From NCBI GenBank assembly GCA_018646565.1, contig JABGUO010000056.1:1-22500 (forward strand): a stretch of DNA of 22,500 bases. Direction: 5' to 3'. Under the pieces are notes generated by a model. It saw only the letters and a list, made by a program, of their open reading frames with translations. It had not been told where the DNA came from and ran no database searches. Below are positions 9,301 to 15,541 of this stretch, in pieces; positions within the stretch are counted from its first letter, which is position 1, and each line of letters starts with the position of its first letter. The position numbers and the translations under genes are program-made. Origin of the DNA: Opitutia bacterium. GTDB taxonomy: Bacteria > Verrucomicrobiota > Verrucomicrobiia > Opitutales > Seribacteraceae.

Positions 9301-9893
9301 ACACCAAACGGCATAAAAAACCGGCCGACTGGTTTACCAGTCACGGGGATGTGTTTCCCGTCGGTCCGATTAAAATGAATCCCTTCCCTCCGGTCGCACC
9401 CAATGGCAAGCGCAGCTTTCCGACTAAGGAAACCACCAAAGGGATCAATCAATGGAATCACTATTATGTCCGGGCGGTCGATGGTGAGGTCCGCCTTTGG
9501 GTCAACGGGGAGGAAGTTTCCGGCGGGGACGGGATCGAACCCGCTTCCGGGTATTTCTGCCTCGAATCTGAGGGAGCCCCGATTGAATTCCGTAACATCC
9601 GCCTGCGCAAACTGTCCGAAGTAGGGGAGGGGAAACTTCCGGTGCATGAGCCAGCACTCACCCTTACCCTCAAAGGGCATCCCGCGCTGGGTGTATGGAA
9701 ATACCTGAACGGATACACCCGGGAGATTGCCGAAGATGGGCAGGTCACCCTGCGGTTGGGTCAGAATGTAATCTGGAAACGCCGTTGTATTTCCAAGTCC
9801 GAGAATGAATTTGTGCTCGAGGGCAACCTGGTGCACAAACTGATCGGAAATACCCTTGATATCGAGGGGAAGTACCAGGCGGTTCGGGAATAA
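6303..9893 (+). CDS. Multidomain exported dehydrogenase: propeller, HEAT, cytochrome c, DUF1080
   Basis: A protein of about 1,196 residues. Residues 1-19 are a signal peptide (LPFLCLVASLSAA). Residues about 43-433 form a beta-propeller like the 'putative membrane-bound dehydrogenase' domain of planctomycetes and verrucomicrobia (MDFDAQGRLWLTEG, DASHDHTLHAVVG, LALAPDGSLFLSDFYND). Residues about 448-620 are helical HEAT-like repeats (NVRSHAAHLL, QARALWVLAQIG, LRREIAVSLRD). Residues about 741-879 are the PVC-type haem-binding cytochrome domain, with Cys753, Cys756 and His757 in CYLCHK and a candidate axial Met in SWMPSASEMG. An acidic/Ser/Pro linker leads to DUF1080 (about 901-1106: NAGNSGVFVW, GIEVQVLD, YFCLESEGAPIEFRNIRLRK), a lectin-like fold linked to 3-keto-disaccharide hydrolysis. 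A further 90-residue tail is unrecognised. I use the ATG at 6303, not the TTG two codons upstream. It probably oxidises a carbohydrate outside the cytoplasm; substrate unknown. Confidence 0.9.
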   Translation: MTKIIILPFLCLVASLSAAPTREAFALEERSITGVPIDAFELGDDNLTIELWARSPMIFSPVAMDFDAQGRLWLTEGIDYQRGLRTEGGRSIMVLEDKDWDGKADSSHVFVTDPDIRHAALGIAVFDNRIVLSSTPSIIVYTDVNRNAVFDEGIDKREVFLTGFRDASHDHTLHAVVGAPSGQWHFSYGNRGADIKTKDGRHHISGCYYGYSDGIGKKSSDGEVYVGGMTMRVNPDGTGLTPTGENMRNSHDMFVSSFGDIYQSDNDDPAHARISWVMEHANMGYADLADGSRSWEEVAKSWEEPAGWSKSLRFSRSHWRENYPGAFPPGTIYGAGSPTGNVLIEDDTLGLAGTYLVACMVRKEVMAVTPKWKDAQVEMGEHQPFIRLKKDRKGEFFLPTDLALAPDGSLFLSDFYNDTSRGTNQVSGSIYRITRKGAKPLALPQVNFSSTSGLLQALKNPAVNVRSHAAHLLVKKGKEVFGSVHEFLEEMNGEPVLQARALWVLAQIGEQGEQLVEKFLHDEKNEKLQVVAYRALRHADPMGTLARASEYADSKNLFLRREIAVSLRDIPFTACLSIIESLIDGYDGRNRYYLEALGAAFHGREKRVYNEIVTKRFPDPLGWDWKAKNLAWRLHTPEAIRDLDLCIRAQKPPVDEFRFLAMAFASFRNDKERQDRVKRLQALAQLPEFSAEYYQVTVDEIIAKDLNDLEGEMMETSYLIPQQLGQLTEVSKPGEIAQLQGDITRGKAVAAKCYLCHKLDGMGVNFGPNLTHWGKERTVEEIVKEIVYPDEKLAHGYDKPVRLVSKKTGETAEGLLSNYSWHAGSLKLKLLGGQTRKILFRRAGAKIEYLNESWMPSASEMGMTDQDLADLAVYMQSTGSGEDDSTSGNSAEPVPPTGNEPGWKVVTGEDFVNVNCFPDTWRWEGGHAYCTGKPTGVIRYREPLGNFELLLEWMHKKNAGNSGVFVWATPQSISKLAAGQGRLPHGIEVQVLDLGYAEHYTKRHKKPADWFTSHGDVFPVGPIKMNPFPPVAPNGKRSFPTKETTKGINQWNHYYVRAVDGEVRLWVNGEEVSGGDGIEPASGYFCLESEGAPIEFRNIRLRKLSEVGEGKLPVHEPALTLTLKGHPALGVWKYLNGYTREIAEDGQVTLRLGQNVIWKRRCISKSENEFVLEGNLVHKLIGNTLDIEGKYQAVRE

Positions 9894-9940
9894 CCGGAAC
9901 TTAATAGGTGATACCATCGTGGGGAAGGAGCAGCCTATAT

Positions 9941-10132
9941 TGTCATCGCGAGGGCTGAAAGTCTGTCGCGATCCACTGGGAACCAGCAAGTGAAGAGACA
10001 AGTCGAACACCTCCCTCGAGATACGATGGATTGCCGCGTCTTCCCTTCGTCCTTCTCGCTATGACAAGAGTGTGTGGGCCGGTCGCTCTCGCTTCCTCCT
10101 CGCAATGACGCTATGCCATTGCGAAGGCTGGG
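9941..10132. repeat. Degenerate palindromic intergenic repeats (TCATTGCGAGG type)
   Basis: The gap between two convergent genes holds several copies of one element. Copy 1 (9941-9974, plus) starts TGTCATCGCGAGGGCTGAAA and ends CGCGATCC. Copy 2 (10028-10066) is inverted and on the minus strand starts TGTCATAGCGAGAAGGACGA and ends GCGGCAATCC. Copy 3 (10081-10110, inverted) reads CGTCATTGCGAGGAGGAAGC on the minus strand. A short fourth piece, CATTGCGAAGG, is at 10117-10127. They look like diverged copies of the TCATTGCGAGG...GCAATCC palindromic repeats found between genes in many unrelated bacteria. Copies 1 and 2 face each other, so the transcript could form a long imperfect hairpin. No open frame or transposase is present, so it would be non-autonomous. 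Confidence 0.7.
10100..10124. repeat. Hairpin inside the repeat block
   Basis: TCGCAATG (10100-10107) and CATTGCGA (10117-10124) make a perfect 8-bp stem with a 9-base loop, formed by the inverted third and fourth repeat pieces. It lies 13 bp past the stop of the minus-strand esterase, so it may help end that transcript, but no U-tract follows. Confidence 0.6.
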
Positions 10133-10136
10133 TTGT

Positions 10137-11621
10137 TTACCAGTTGTCTGTGCGGAAGGGACCGGCGGGTAGACCCTCCTTATTGTAGAGGTTGGCATCG
10201 GCCGGATTCATGGTAAATGCGTAACGGGCAGCCACCGGGGTCTTGACATCCTTTGAACTGAGAACCACTTTATCTCCTATAATTTTTGCATCTGCCCAGT
10301 GCCATTTTTTATCGGCTCCGGCGATTGAGAAGTGTTTAAGGGAACCGTTTTTGATTTGCTTCGTCGGTTCGAGTTTTTCTTTCTTACCGACAATTAGTCC
10401 TTTTCCTACATTTTTGAAAGAGAGATGGACTTGATTTCCTTTAATCTTGTGTCCGGAGTAAAGCGGGCCCGATGGGACCATATTCTTTTTGTCGTAGGTT
10501 TGATGAAGGGCCCACTGGGCGAGGCGTCCCCCCACATCCTGCTTATTCTTGGGGTGGATGTCATTGGGGTTGTTGGCATCTGCCAAGTCAATGATCACGG
10601 CCATGCCAGTGTGTTTAAGATCAAGGGCCTGCGTTTGAGCCTCGCGTAACTTGGCCCATCCGTCTCCGCCTTCGGGTCTCGACTCTTCTTTTTTGGGGTC
10701 TTTTACCTCGACTACATTTGCTTTTCTGAAGTTGCACAACTGCACCCAGTAGAACCCGAGGTCAGGATTTTGGAAAGCTTTTCTCCATCCTTTGACGAGG
10801 GCATGTTTTTTCTGGTAGTAGGTTATACCTTCGCCCCCATTGGATTCTCCCTGGTACCAAATGGCACCCCTCATTGCGTATGGAGTGAGGGGATGAACCA
10901 TGGAGTTGTATATGGCAGATGGTGATGCTCCCCCCACTTTTTTATCTGCAGTGTAAGCAGCCACACTCTTGGCCTGTTCTGAAAGTTCAGGTACTGATTG
11001 GAAGCCGTCGAGGGTGGTCCAGGGTTCAATACGGGTACCTCCCCAGTTTGATCCAACCAAACCAACGGGAACATTGAGTTCTTTGTGTATGCGACGTCCG
11101 AAGTAGTAACCGGTGGCACTGAAACTGGAGATGGTGGAGGGGGAACATACTTTCCATTCTCCTTTTCCTTTATCCTGGGGTAGGGGGTGAACGGTATGTC
11201 CGGGAACATCGAATAAGCGGATGGCCGAGTGGTTGGCCATGGCAATTTCTTCCTTGGCATTGGCACACTGAGCGACTTTCCATTCCATATTGGACTGACC
11301 TGAACAGATCCAGACTTCCCCAACGAGAATATTACCCAATTTGATCTCGTTGTTTCCTTTAACGGTGAGGTTGGAAGGTTTGGCATTTGCCTCGAGTTTG
11401 TCGAGTTTGAGCATCCATTTTCCGTTCTTTCCCACAGTTGCAGATTTGGACTGTCCGGCAAAGGAAACGGTAATTTTTTCTCCTGCATCTCCCCAACCCC
11501 AAATGGGCACCTGCATATCGCGTTGTAAGACCATGTTGGCATTTATGACCGCAGGCAGTCGGACGGCGTGAGCCGAGAATACGGCGGCAATGAAGAGGAT
11601 ACAGGAGATTAGTATACGCAT
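10137..11621 (-). CDS. Sialate O-acetylesterase-like SGNH esterase, exported
   Basis: A 494-residue secreted esterase of the sialate O-acetylesterase (SASA, PF03629) type, expected to remove acetyl groups from sugars. Residues 1-19 are a signal peptide ending SAHA. An N-terminal beta-rich domain follows (RLPAVINANMVLQ, PIWGWGDAGE). The catalytic block is GEVWICSGQSNMEW with nucleophile Ser110. Family blocks GLVGSNWGGTRIEPW, MRGAIWYQGESN (oxyanion region) and DIHPKNKQDVGGRLA (Asp354, His356) are all present. The C-terminus ends NLYNKEGLPAGPFRTDNW. It is a clear paralogue of the esterase at 20098-21783, sharing the same start and end blocks, but is about 67 residues shorter because the middle loop is reduced. 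It lies 108 bp after the sorbosone-dehydrogenase-like gene on the same strand, so it may belong to that operon or have its own promoter. The natural substrate is not necessarily sialic acid. Confidence 0.93.
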   Translation of the reverse strand: MRILISCILFIAAVFSAHAVRLPAVINANMVLQRDMQVPIWGWGDAGEKITVSFAGQSKSATVGKNGKWMLKLDKLEANAKPSNLTVKGNNEIKLGNILVGEVWICSGQSNMEWKVAQCANAKEEIAMANHSAIRLFDVPGHTVHPLPQDKGKGEWKVCSPSTISSFSATGYYFGRRIHKELNVPVGLVGSNWGGTRIEPWTTLDGFQSVPELSEQAKSVAAYTADKKVGGASPSAIYNSMVHPLTPYAMRGAIWYQGESNGGEGITYYQKKHALVKGWRKAFQNPDLGFYWVQLCNFRKANVVEVKDPKKEESRPEGGDGWAKLREAQTQALDLKHTGMAVIIDLADANNPNDIHPKNKQDVGGRLAQWALHQTYDKKNMVPSGPLYSGHKIKGNQVHLSFKNVGKGLIVGKKEKLEPTKQIKNGSLKHFSIAGADKKWHWADAKIIGDKVVLSSKDVKTPVAARYAFTMNPADANLYNKEGLPAGPFRTDNW

Positions 11622-11729
11622 TATAATGGGGGCTGGATTAGAATTTTAAAATAAATGAAATAAAACTCTTTGAAAATCTTTTGATCAATCTTAAAACTTG
11701 AGATTGAGAAAGAAAATTAGCCGAGTCTT

Positions 11730-13235
11730 TTAGGATTCTTTCTTGCGATCAACCTTAATTTGCAGGGGCTCCGGAGGGGTTTCACCAAGCAAACGATTCA
11801 GGGTGTAGGCAATATAACCGTTGGTCAGAGGAGCTCCATTTTGTGCCTTTATATTTTGAATGTTTACTTCATGGATATGCCAGGGTGTAAGTTCGGAGAG
11901 GGCGAGCTCCACGATCTTTCCATTTCCGGAAATTTCAATTTTGGAAATCGCTACGGACTTCTCATCCGACCGAGGGGAACCATAATCTTTGCGGTATTCA
12001 AAGAAGTATCGTTTGAAGGGCCAGTTTTCCTTCTGTAGGGCGAATTTTTTATCCACTGGTTGAGTGAAAGTGAATTTGAATCCTTTCTTGGTGAGTTCCA
12101 TATTCTGAATTTCAAAGGGTGTTTTTCCATTCCATGAAACTTGTTGAATACCCTGACCACCCGCCCATGTATGTTTGGTCTGCCCGACAAAAAGGCTTCC
12201 ATCCGGACCCCAGGACATTCGATTGCATCCCCGTCCAAGGGGAGATCCATCAATGAAGGGTACGCAGGCACCCTGAAGTTCACCACCCACTTCCTCGAGC
12301 ATGACTCTGACAATTCGGGGTTTATTCATTTCGCCCACCAGGAGCTGTCCGGTGAAGGGGCCAAAGTGGGCCTTTTCTGAAATAGCGAGGACTTCAGTGG
12401 GAGAGTTGGCCATAGTACCATGAGGGAAAACGACGCAGGCACGAGTTCGGAGCTTGGCCAGTTTTTCTACCGGGCTATCAACGGGAACTCCCTCAAAGCC
12501 CTCTTTCCAGGCCAGGCTTGCAGCGTGTCCATAAAAGCGATCTTGTTGCACATGAAAGAGCTTACTGGAACCGACCCAGTCTCCTTGATTATCAGTAACG
12601 AAGAGATTGCCCTTCAGATCAAACCCCAGTCCATTGGGTGTGCGGTGACCATAGCTGTAGGGAATGGTTTTTCCCTCCGCGGTGTACTTCATTACACAAC
12701 CGCGGTAGGGTGTGGAGGAATGCATCCTGCCAGGTCTGCCTTTTTCATTAAAAGTTCCTCGTGTGATCGAGCGTACGCCATCGCCGGAAGATCCTGTTCC
12801 CAGGGCAAAGAAGTAATTCCCCTGGGTGTCCCGTACAGGCGTAAAATTGAATTCATGGTAATTTCCTGACATGCCAAACTGGTCGGTTACCACTTCGTAG
12901 TCGTCCGCTTTTCCATCTCCGTCGAGATCACGGATGCGGGTCAGTTCTGGTCTTTGGGTGACGATTAATTCAGTATTAGAAAGTGCAATGACGCCAAGGG
13001 GGTTATGTAAGCCCTCGGCAAAGAGTTCCCATTTATCCTCTTTATTATCGCGAACAAATATTTCCCCGCTGGGTAAACAAACCACGAGTTTTCCATTGGG
13101 AAGAAAGGTGAGTCCGTCAATTTGAGTATTTTTAAATTTGGTGGGGGGAGGCGGAATATCGATGACTGAATACTGAGGGGCGGTTTCGGAAAAAACAGTA
13201 CATGCAAGTAGGAGATAAAATAAAATAAATTTCAT
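11730..13235 (-). CDS. PQQ/sorbosone dehydrogenase-like beta-propeller protein, exported
   Basis: A 501-residue secreted protein with a signal peptide (MKFILFYLLLACTVFS). Residues about 35-375 form a six-bladed propeller resembling soluble PQQ-dependent glucose/sorbosone dehydrogenases: IDGLTFLPNGKLVVCL, GLHNPLGVIAL, NYHEFNFTPVRDTQGNYFFA, SYGHRTPNGLGFDLKGNLFV and GCNRMSWGPDGSLFVGQ. A calcium-loop-like DLDGDGKADD is at 103-112. His200 in GHRTPNG falls where relatives place a catalytic His, but PQQ binding is not proven. Residues about 385-490 look like a separate beta-sandwich with a WHIHEVNIQNI block. The ATG overlaps the TAA of the upstream cytochrome gene (TAATG), so the two are translationally coupled. 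The cytochrome is the natural electron acceptor candidate. Substrate is unknown; a sugar or sugar alcohol is the reasonable guess. Confidence 0.82.
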   Translation of the reverse strand: MKFILFYLLLACTVFSETAPQYSVIDIPPPPTKFKNTQIDGLTFLPNGKLVVCLPSGEIFVRDNKEDKWELFAEGLHNPLGVIALSNTELIVTQRPELTRIRDLDGDGKADDYEVVTDQFGMSGNYHEFNFTPVRDTQGNYFFALGTGSSGDGVRSITRGTFNEKGRPGRMHSSTPYRGCVMKYTAEGKTIPYSYGHRTPNGLGFDLKGNLFVTDNQGDWVGSSKLFHVQQDRFYGHAASLAWKEGFEGVPVDSPVEKLAKLRTRACVVFPHGTMANSPTEVLAISEKAHFGPFTGQLLVGEMNKPRIVRVMLEEVGGELQGACVPFIDGSPLGRGCNRMSWGPDGSLFVGQTKHTWAGGQGIQQVSWNGKTPFEIQNMELTKKGFKFTFTQPVDKKFALQKENWPFKRYFFEYRKDYGSPRSDEKSVAISKIEISGNGKIVELALSELTPWHIHEVNIQNIKAQNGAPLTNGYIAYTLNRLLGETPPEPLQIKVDRKKES

Positions 13236-14386
13236 TAGTTGGCTTCCTCTCTGGGTTGAATGAGGACCGAAAATTCATTGGATTCCCGAGCAGTGAGTAC
13301 AAGTGTGCCGTCGGGAGAAAGATTACCCCGGTCACTGGAGATGGTAGCTTGTGGAGTCGGGGTTAAACGAAGGGTTGTTTCAACAGTGGGAGAAATCGTG
13401 AAAGTTCTTTGTATGCCAGATTTGCTGGCATGGGGACGGATCAGTTCGGTAACTACATACTTACCCAGAGAGTATCTGAATTTTGGGAACCCGTTCACCA
13501 ACCGGTAACCGAGGTAGGTGGGAGCCTCTTCCGTACCCTTTAGGGTGATGGGGAAGTCAGTAGCCTCGGAGGTGTCGTAAATGGGCTGTTTGTTATTGGT
13601 CTTGGAAAGTTCATCGAAAGCTTGATCGTTTAATTGAGTAGTGCGGGCATGATAGTAGGGCACACCGTTGAACTGAGCCACAGGCTTGCCGTTGCTCGAC
13701 CAGTGGTTTTGATTGGAGCGTATGAAGCCCCCTTTGGTCCAGACATAACGGAGTCGGCATTCACCGGCGTCCCAACAATAGTAATGATTGCCGGGAAGGG
13801 CGACCGCGAAGGCGGCAGGGGAGGCACCCGGCATAAAGGTACGGTATACGATGGGTTCAGTGATCTCGGAAATCATATCGTCGTAGGTGGGCGTAAAGGT
13901 ACCGTTTTTACGGTTGTATTTCTTATCAAAGGGAAACTTTTTGAGGAGGGTTTCCGGAGTAAACACATCCGGGGGTAATTCTTTGCGAGCCTGGGCGACC
14001 TTTTCTTTATCGATTATAGCTTCCATATTTCCCCATGCATTGTTTACATAGCTGAGGATGTAGGCGAGTTTTTGATCATCAAAGAGTAGTTGGGGAGGCA
14101 TCGCGGAATAGAAGTGCTTACCGTTTACCTTGATGGGGCCGGCCAGACCGCGAAGCGAGATGGCAATGGAACGGTCAGAACCGCCTTTGAGCCAATCACT
14201 ACCGGCAAGGGGAGGAACTGTTCCTTTTTGTCCTTTGCCATCGGGCATATGACAGGCAACGCAGGAACCGGCACCGTTGTACAATTCTTTGCCTTTGCGA
14301 AGAATTTCATCTTTGGACAAACCAAACAGGTTTCCGGAGAGTGTAAAAAAGAGAACTAGTATAAATTGTTTATTGCTGACGGTCAT
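13235..14386 (-). CDS. c-type cytochrome with unrecognised C-terminal domain
   Basis: A 383-residue exported protein. After a signal peptide (about 1-22) comes a class I cytochrome c domain (about 25-120). Its haem motif is CVACH (Cys42, Cys45, His46), followed by GTVPPLAGSDWL and a candidate axial Met96 in FYSAMPPQ, just before LAYILSYVNNAWGN. Residues about 130-383 form a second domain that I do not recognise by name. It contains YRTFMPGASPAAFAVALPG, a Cys pair in CWDAGECRLRYVW, and a beta-rich tail (TFTISPTVETTLRLTPTP). The stop codon is fused to the start of the propeller dehydrogenase (TAATG), so the two should be made together, with this protein taking electrons from the dehydrogenase. 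The 107-bp region upstream of the ATG must hold the operon promoter unless it is read from the hypothetical gene. No clear promoter boxes were found. Confidence 0.85.
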   Translation of the reverse strand: MTVSNKQFILVLFFTLSGNLFGLSKDEILRKGKELYNGAGSCVACHMPDGKGQKGTVPPLAGSDWLKGGSDRSIAISLRGLAGPIKVNGKHFYSAMPPQLLFDDQKLAYILSYVNNAWGNMEAIIDKEKVAQARKELPPDVFTPETLLKKFPFDKKYNRKNGTFTPTYDDMISEITEPIVYRTFMPGASPAAFAVALPGNHYYCWDAGECRLRYVWTKGGFIRSNQNHWSSNGKPVAQFNGVPYYHARTTQLNDQAFDELSKTNNKQPIYDTSEATDFPITLKGTEEAPTYLGYRLVNGFPKFRYSLGKYVVTELIRPHASKSGIQRTFTISPTVETTLRLTPTPQATISSDRGNLSPDGTLVLTARESNEFSVLIQPREEAN

Positions 14387-14493
14387 ATGGTAAGTGTTTA
14401 AACAATGAAAAGAGTCTTGCTGTACATGTGTAAACCAACTGGTTCAAGAAAAAAGGAGGGTATTGTGAATATTCGGTTTGATTAAGATTGGAC

Positions 14494-15432
14494 CTATTTT
14501 CCTTGATCGCGGTCGAGGTTTTCCTGAATCCATCTGCCCAGGGTACCACTTCCCATCCCATAGCCTCCGGGTAGGGGACGGAGGTCCCGGGTTTGTCTTC
14601 GGGGAGGATCTCCCCAGTGCTTGGGGAAAGGTTTTCTTTTATTTGGTTTTAGCTGGGGGCGATTCGGTTGGGTAGGTGGTGTCTTTCCTTTCTTTCCATA
14701 TACCATTTGATATACCTCTTGGGCGGTACGCTTTTGTCCGGTTGATTCATTAAACCATGGGCTTCCTCCAATGAACATCATACCTTCCGGTAACTTTTTT
14801 CCGTTTGCCACCCACTGCTCAAAAGAAAGGGGAGTTTCTGGGGGGGGGAGACTCTTTTGATTGCCGAGGGTAATTGAGGTAATATGGACGCCCGAGACTG
14901 GAGCATCATCTGCAATTCTAGTGTCCTGTGTATAACAACACAGGAGAAGGCCCTCTTCATTTAACCGTAGAACTCCTTTGTGAAAGGGAGGAATGGGCTT
15001 GGCTAATAGTTCCTTTGCCTCCGCGTAAAGTAGGTCGAGGGTTTTGGCTGGATGGGCTTGTGTGTCTGAGGCAGATCCAATGAAATCTCCTCTTTCAGCC
15101 CATCTATTTTTGTCCACCGGTCTACCATCGGGGTGGGGTGCACCGATTGATTCAAATTTTCGTTCAGTCACGCGATTTTTACTTACAATGATGGTTGTAG
15201 TATGACCAAAACCCGACCAACTGCTCCATTTCTTGGTGTAGGAATAATTCCCCTGATGCTTATCTTTTAATTTCTGCCAAAGTGAGAAACTTTTTTCGAA
15301 CTGCTTTTTTTGTCCGCCCCATTCCTCATCCTTTTCCTTTCCCTGCGAAGGCAGTGGAGCACAAGCTAGAGAAGAGGAAAGAAATAAGAGCGTGTAAACT
15401 AGATGAGAGAAGGAGCAGGTAGGAATTTTCAT
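14494..15432 (-). CDS. Unrecognised secreted protein with Pro/Lys-rich tail
   Basis: This 312-residue protein is not confidently assigned. It has a signal peptide (about 1-25; LVYTLLFLSSSLACA). Cys24 is near a lipobox position, but Ser at -3 makes lipoprotein processing doubtful. Residues about 45-190 look like one beta-rich domain. It opens LWQKLKDKHQGNYSYTKKW and contains TTTIIVSKNRVTERKF and a double Cys in EEGLLLCCYTQD, followed by DDAPVSGVHITSITL. The NYSYT plus late VSGVHI pattern recalls small secreted DUF6174-type proteins, a weak resemblance only. Residues about 195-250 contain LSFEQWVANGKKLPEG and EVYQMVYGKKG. The last 60 residues are rich in Pro, Lys and Arg, probably disordered. 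The gene is divergent from the sulfatase at 15542 and lies 107 bp upstream of the cytochrome gene on the same strand, so joint expression is possible. Confidence 0.7.
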   Translation of the reverse strand: MKIPTCSFSHLVYTLLFLSSSLACAPLPSQGKEKDEEWGGQKKQFEKSFSLWQKLKDKHQGNYSYTKKWSSWSGFGHTTTIIVSKNRVTERKFESIGAPHPDGRPVDKNRWAERGDFIGSASDTQAHPAKTLDLLYAEAKELLAKPIPPFHKGVLRLNEEGLLLCCYTQDTRIADDAPVSGVHITSITLGNQKSLPPPETPLSFEQWVANGKKLPEGMMFIGGSPWFNESTGQKRTAQEVYQMVYGKKGKTPPTQPNRPQLKPNKRKPFPKHWGDPPRRQTRDLRPLPGGYGMGSGTLGRWIQENLDRDQGK

Positions 15433-15541
15433 ATCTTTATATTAAAGAGTGAGGGAAAAGAGGTGCAAGTGGATAAGCAATTGGAATGGGGAAGTCGATT
15501 AGACCTTGCGGTTACTCAAGAAAAGCCAAAGGTCTTAAAAG

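Noticed and set aside
9228..10010. Minus-strand open frame of 260 codons opposite the large fusion gene
   Set aside because: It is fully antisense to the conserved DUF1080 coding region and runs into the repeat block; its translation shows no signal, motif or domain.
10871..11542. Minus-strand frame of 223 codons inside the esterase gene
   Set aside because: It is the same strand in another frame of a well-supported SASA esterase, with a Pro/Ser-rich shadow composition.
11685..11707. TCAATCT and AGATTGA inverted repeat after the propeller dehydrogenase gene
   Set aside because: The stem is AT-rich with a 9-base loop, and no U-tract follows on the minus strand, so I do not call a terminator.
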